This document shows, one piece after another, positions 4,966-7,858 of a DNA stretch of 7,858 bases. Numbering within the stretch: position 1 is the first letter of the stretch; each line of letters starts with the position of its first letter. Below the pieces are notes generated by a model. The model saw nothing but the letters and a program-made list of their open reading frames with translations, was not told the DNA's origin and made no database searches. Made by a program: the position numbers and the translations under genes. The DNA is from Thermoplasmata archaeon (GTDB lineage: Archaea > Thermoplasmatota > Penumbrarchaeia > Penumbrarchaeales > Penumbrarchaeaceae), in contig JAGLEG010000457.1 of the NCBI GenBank assembly GCA_023145185.1, positions 1-7,858 of the forward strand, written 5' to 3'.

Positions 4966-7803
4966 CTGAGGTATGCACCCGTTCTCATCCTCCTGTCCAT
5001 ACTTCTCATGGGCCTCTCCACGGTTTCCGTGGATCTACATGATGATATTGACCTGAAAGAGGTTTTGGTCGATGAGGAAACAAGGGCTGAGTTCTCCCTG
5101 ACGGAGAGGCATATCAGGATCCAGGGGGACGATGAACTGCTTCAGGCGGGGTCTTTCTTTCAATGGCCAGGAGAGGGGACCAGAGAGGACCCGATAATTA
5201 TTGCAGATCATCATTTCGACGGAGATAATAGAAGGCCAGCATTTAGATTGGATAACACCTCACTGCATCTGATCCTTAAGAACTGCACTTTTTTCGATGG
5301 TACAGTTATGGATATCGAGATCGAGGAGTACCTTTATGCAGATTGGGACCTATTCCTCAGAAATTGCACCAACGTCACCCTGACGGAACACTCATCTATG
5401 CAAAGGACACGTTTCACATTCCTCGATTGCAATAATCTGAATTTAAGTGGGAACAATATTACATATGACAGGATATACGTCTACCTCGTAGATTCATGGG
5501 ATGCTATAATCTCCAGTAATTCGCGAATGTATCTCACTATAGAGGGAGGAGGCCGACATAGGATAACGGATAATAATTTTTCAACCTCAGGCCCCTGGAT
5601 CACAGGATCGAGAGATATTCTTTTACAGAATAATCAGTTCTACGGAAACGGTTATAGCAGTGCGGATCTCATCTCCTGTGAAAATCTATCATTGTTCGAT
5701 AATGAATTTGAGCAATACACATTAACCATCGAAGGAGATTATGAGGAGATAGAAAGCCTGAGGATGGAAAGAAATACAATAGACGGCAAAACGGCCTCCA
5801 TTATCAGAGATACGGACCTCACTGGAAAAACATACATCGGAGATCTCGGTTACATTATTCTATTGAACATCTCCGGTCTCAAGATTGGAAATGAAGAAGA
5901 TAGCACATCCATTATTGGGTTTCAGGCGTGGAAATGTGATGACATCTCTATCATTAACACGAATATGGAATTGGGAGGATCCTCCCTCTCCTTATCTGAA
6001 TGTAGGGGCATTATCATAAGCCATTGTACAGCCTCCTCGATCAGGACCGAACTCAACATCAGGACCTGCGAGCAGATCGAGATGTCCAATTGCACCATTG
6101 AGTCAAATTACGGTTATTCAAATGCCTACATCAGCCGATCTGATAATATTATATTACAGGATAACAACATGACTGGAGTATGGGGTGGAATACGGGTATC
6201 TGATTCAAATCACACCCTGATCAAGAACAATAGAATAGGCTCTAACTACGGAGGTGTATACTTACAGGGTGTTTGCCTTTACAACCGGATTCTGAACAAC
6301 TCGATCAATTACGGAAATATCGGCCTTGACCTGGACGGTGAATCCTTATCCGCCCTGGAACTGGGGTGCGAGAATACAATACAGGGTCAACCGATCATGT
6401 TCATCAAGGGAACATATGACCCGAGAATCCTTCATGAGAGCCAAATATATCAGTTGATCATCTTCGACCTCCACGATCTGGACCTTAGGGAACTATCCAG
6501 ATTCTCGCTCTTTTTTGGCCTGACGATCTTCCATTCAAGCGATCTGTTATTCGAGGACCTCAATATCACCAGTGATTACGGTCTTAATGGCGTTTCCATC
6601 CATAACAGTGAAAGAATACGTATCTCAAACAGCATATTCTATCGTGGGGGTATATCCATATATAGAGGAAACCGGAACATCGTGGATGGCTGTATGTTCG
6701 ATGGGGGGCACATAGGTATCGAAGTTGAATACACCACTGATATTCGGATATATAACAATACTTTGATCGCGGTCGATTATTCAATTGAGATTACTGATAC
6801 CAGTAGAATAGAAATAACAGGAAACGAACTATCCGGGGATTATGGTGGATTGGTAATTAAAAGATCAACAGACATAGTATTCCATAACAACTCCGGACTT
6901 ATGGAACAGGGGAGATTTGATTTCCAGGAGTGCGAAAATATCTCCTTCGGAGGAAGTATCTTGAATGGAAGATATCTTGGCGTGGAATTCTTCCAATGTA
7001 AAACGGTTAAGGTCTTTAAGAATTGGATGCAAGATGCAAATGGATTCTTATTGATTAATGTCGAGAACCTTATTTTCATAGACAATTACATCTCGGACAC
7101 AGGAGGCCATCCTGTGGAGCTGGCATCAGTATCCGGCCTATATTTTAATAACAACACCATCCTCATTGGGGGGAGACGAGGTATTGTACTGGGGGAGTCA
7201 TGTAGTGATTTTATCATTAGTGACAATACAATCACGAATCAGAGATATCAGGGCATATTGATCAATTCCGCCTTCGATGGTGTGATCATCGGTAATGATC
7301 TGACAAAAAATGGGAATGGAATTTACATTGACTGGGGGTCAAATATTCTTGTTACGGGGAACAATATCGAGAGGAACGAGGTTGGTATACACCTAAAAAG
7401 GAATTCTGAGAACATCACGATATGGGCCAACACATTCGATCGGAACAATGATGCCACCGAGTTCAGGAATCTCTCCAGATACCAGGCCTCCGACTACGGG
7501 ACGAACAATTCGTGGTTCATGGAATTCGGCGGGGGCAACATGTGGAGCGATTGGAGGGGGGACGACAAGGATGGGGACGGTTTCGTTGACGATTGGTACC
7601 CGATCAACGGGTCTGCGGAATCCTACGATGAGAAACCGCTGGTGTGGGAACTTGAAGGGGAGGAGGTGAACGGAGGGGTGTTGAACCTATCTTCCGAGAC
7701 GTGGTGCTTTGTAATGATCATCGCGTTTGCCGCTCTGGTCTTTCTAATTGGAAAGATATTGCGGGAGGGAAGTTACGATCAAGATAAGAAGGAGAATATG
7801 TAG
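4966..7803 (+). CDS. Large NosD-like parallel beta-helix surface protein, C-terminally anchored
   Basis: A protein of 945 residues if started at CTG 4966; the conventional start is ATG 5008 (931 residues). The frame is open back to a stop at 4906. Only the longer version has a signal peptide: RYAPVLILLSILLMGL, then STVSVD. CTG lies five bases after GGAGGAG, hence this choice. Numbering from CTG: a NosD-type N-terminal segment at about 55-100 (IRIQGDDELL, GEGTREDPIII), then beta-helix repeats (CxNxxIxxNx-type, Asn/Ile-rich, many NxS/T sequons) to about 815. These are interrupted near 270 (NTIDGKTASII) and 469 (NTIQGQPIMFI) by two similar non-repeat modules. The closing motif follows: NMWSDW, a calcium-loop-like DKDGDGFVD (D867, D869, D871, D875) and WYPINGSAESYD. 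A transmembrane helix spans about 913-931, then a short charged tail. The likely role is an exported, possibly glycosylated rod-like surface protein; no catalytic site is identified. GC rises from about 39% to 57% near nt 7430. Confidence 0.9.
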   Translation: MRYAPVLILLSILLMGLSTVSVDLHDDIDLKEVLVDEETRAEFSLTERHIRIQGDDELLQAGSFFQWPGEGTREDPIIIADHHFDGDNRRPAFRLDNTSLHLILKNCTFFDGTVMDIEIEEYLYADWDLFLRNCTNVTLTEHSSMQRTRFTFLDCNNLNLSGNNITYDRIYVYLVDSWDAIISSNSRMYLTIEGGGRHRITDNNFSTSGPWITGSRDILLQNNQFYGNGYSSADLISCENLSLFDNEFEQYTLTIEGDYEEIESLRMERNTIDGKTASIIRDTDLTGKTYIGDLGYIILLNISGLKIGNEEDSTSIIGFQAWKCDDISIINTNMELGGSSLSLSECRGIIISHCTASSIRTELNIRTCEQIEMSNCTIESNYGYSNAYISRSDNIILQDNNMTGVWGGIRVSDSNHTLIKNNRIGSNYGGVYLQGVCLYNRILNNSINYGNIGLDLDGESLSALELGCENTIQGQPIMFIKGTYDPRILHESQIYQLIIFDLHDLDLRELSRFSLFFGLTIFHSSDLLFEDLNITSDYGLNGVSIHNSERIRISNSIFYRGGISIYRGNRNIVDGCMFDGGHIGIEVEYTTDIRIYNNTLIAVDYSIEITDTSRIEITGNELSGDYGGLVIKRSTDIVFHNNSGLMEQGRFDFQECENISFGGSILNGRYLGVEFFQCKTVKVFKNWMQDANGFLLINVENLIFIDNYISDTGGHPVELASVSGLYFNNNTILIGGRRGIVLGESCSDFIISDNTITNQRYQGILINSAFDGVIIGNDLTKNGNGIYIDWGSNILVTGNNIERNEVGIHLKRNSENITIWANTFDRNNDATEFRNLSRYQASDYGTNNSWFMEFGGGNMWSDWRGDDKDGDGFVDDWYPINGSAESYDEKPLVWELEGEEVNGGVLNLSSETWCFVMIIAFAALVFLIGKILREGSYDQDKKENM

Positions 7804-7819
7804 AACATATAGCCTAACT

Positions 7820-7831
7820 TTTACATATAAA
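7820..7831 (+). promoter_or_regulatory. TATA-like site downstream of the large beta-helix gene
   Basis: TTTACATATAAA lies 17 bases after the stop codon, in an A/T-rich gap that runs to the window end. It could be the promoter of a following plus-strand gene. The frame from ATG 7837 (MSVKVRL...) is open to the edge but too short to identify, and it would lie very close to the box. Confidence 0.3.
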
Positions 7832-7858
7832 TGCAGATGAGTGTCAAAGTGAGGCTTC

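Noticed and set aside
4947..5042. ATG 4947 frame as a separate small gene (MLWRRYTEV...)
   Set aside because: It runs out of frame through the signal-peptide region of the large gene and ends soon after. Its first codons matter only as a possible frameshifted start, noted under findings.
7837..7858. Start of another gene (MSVKVRL...)
   Set aside because: Only seven codons are visible before the window ends, too few to support a product or even a gene.

Overview
The window looks like a stretch of an archaeal chromosome, most likely from the Thermoplasmatota. This is inferred from heavy AGG/AGA arginine use, TATA-box-like sites, GGTGA/GGAGG ribosome binding sites, several NosD-type parallel beta-helix surface proteins with a C-terminal membrane anchor, a DUF5679-type zinc-ribbon microprotein and a TIGR00725-type archaeal Rossmann protein. 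The lineage rests on gene content only. No rRNA, tRNA, transposase or CRISPR array was seen.

Layout. (1) 2-1417 (+): the 3' part of a secreted beta-helix protein, cut by the window edge, ending in a transmembrane helix and a lysine-rich tail. (2) 1472-2626 (+): a complete acyl-CoA dehydrogenase that probably starts at GTG 1472, with its own TATA box in the short gap before it. (3) 2670-3620 (+): a secreted, C-terminally anchored beta-sandwich-type protein. (4) 3617-3879: a short gap between convergent genes holding six successive inverted repeats. This is the most unusual non-coding structure here. (5) 3894-4037 (-): a 47-residue four-cysteine protein (DUF5679-like) with a textbook ribosome binding site and TATA box. 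(6) 4038-4263: spacer with the promoter of (5) and two small hairpins. (7) 4264-4854 (-): a TIGR00725/SLOG-type nucleotide-binding-fold protein. (8) 4855-4965: a divergent promoter region. (9) 4966-7803 (+): a 945-residue beta-helix surface protein, paralogous to (1). Its signal peptide becomes visible only if translation starts at CTG 4966. (10) 7804-7858: an apparent upstream region of another gene.

How the genes fit together. Genes 1, 3 and 9 share one plan: export signal (not visible for the truncated gene 1), large ectodomain, one C-terminal membrane helix and a short charged cytoplasmic tail. The locus is therefore mainly a cell-surface protein neighbourhood, with an apparently unlinked beta-oxidation-type enzyme and two small cytoplasmic proteins between them. 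No gene set here makes an obvious pathway or defence system. The points most worth a second look are the hairpin array, the CTG (or frameshifted) start of the large beta-helix gene, the sharp GC step between helix and anchor module in both beta-helix genes, and the easily missed microprotein.
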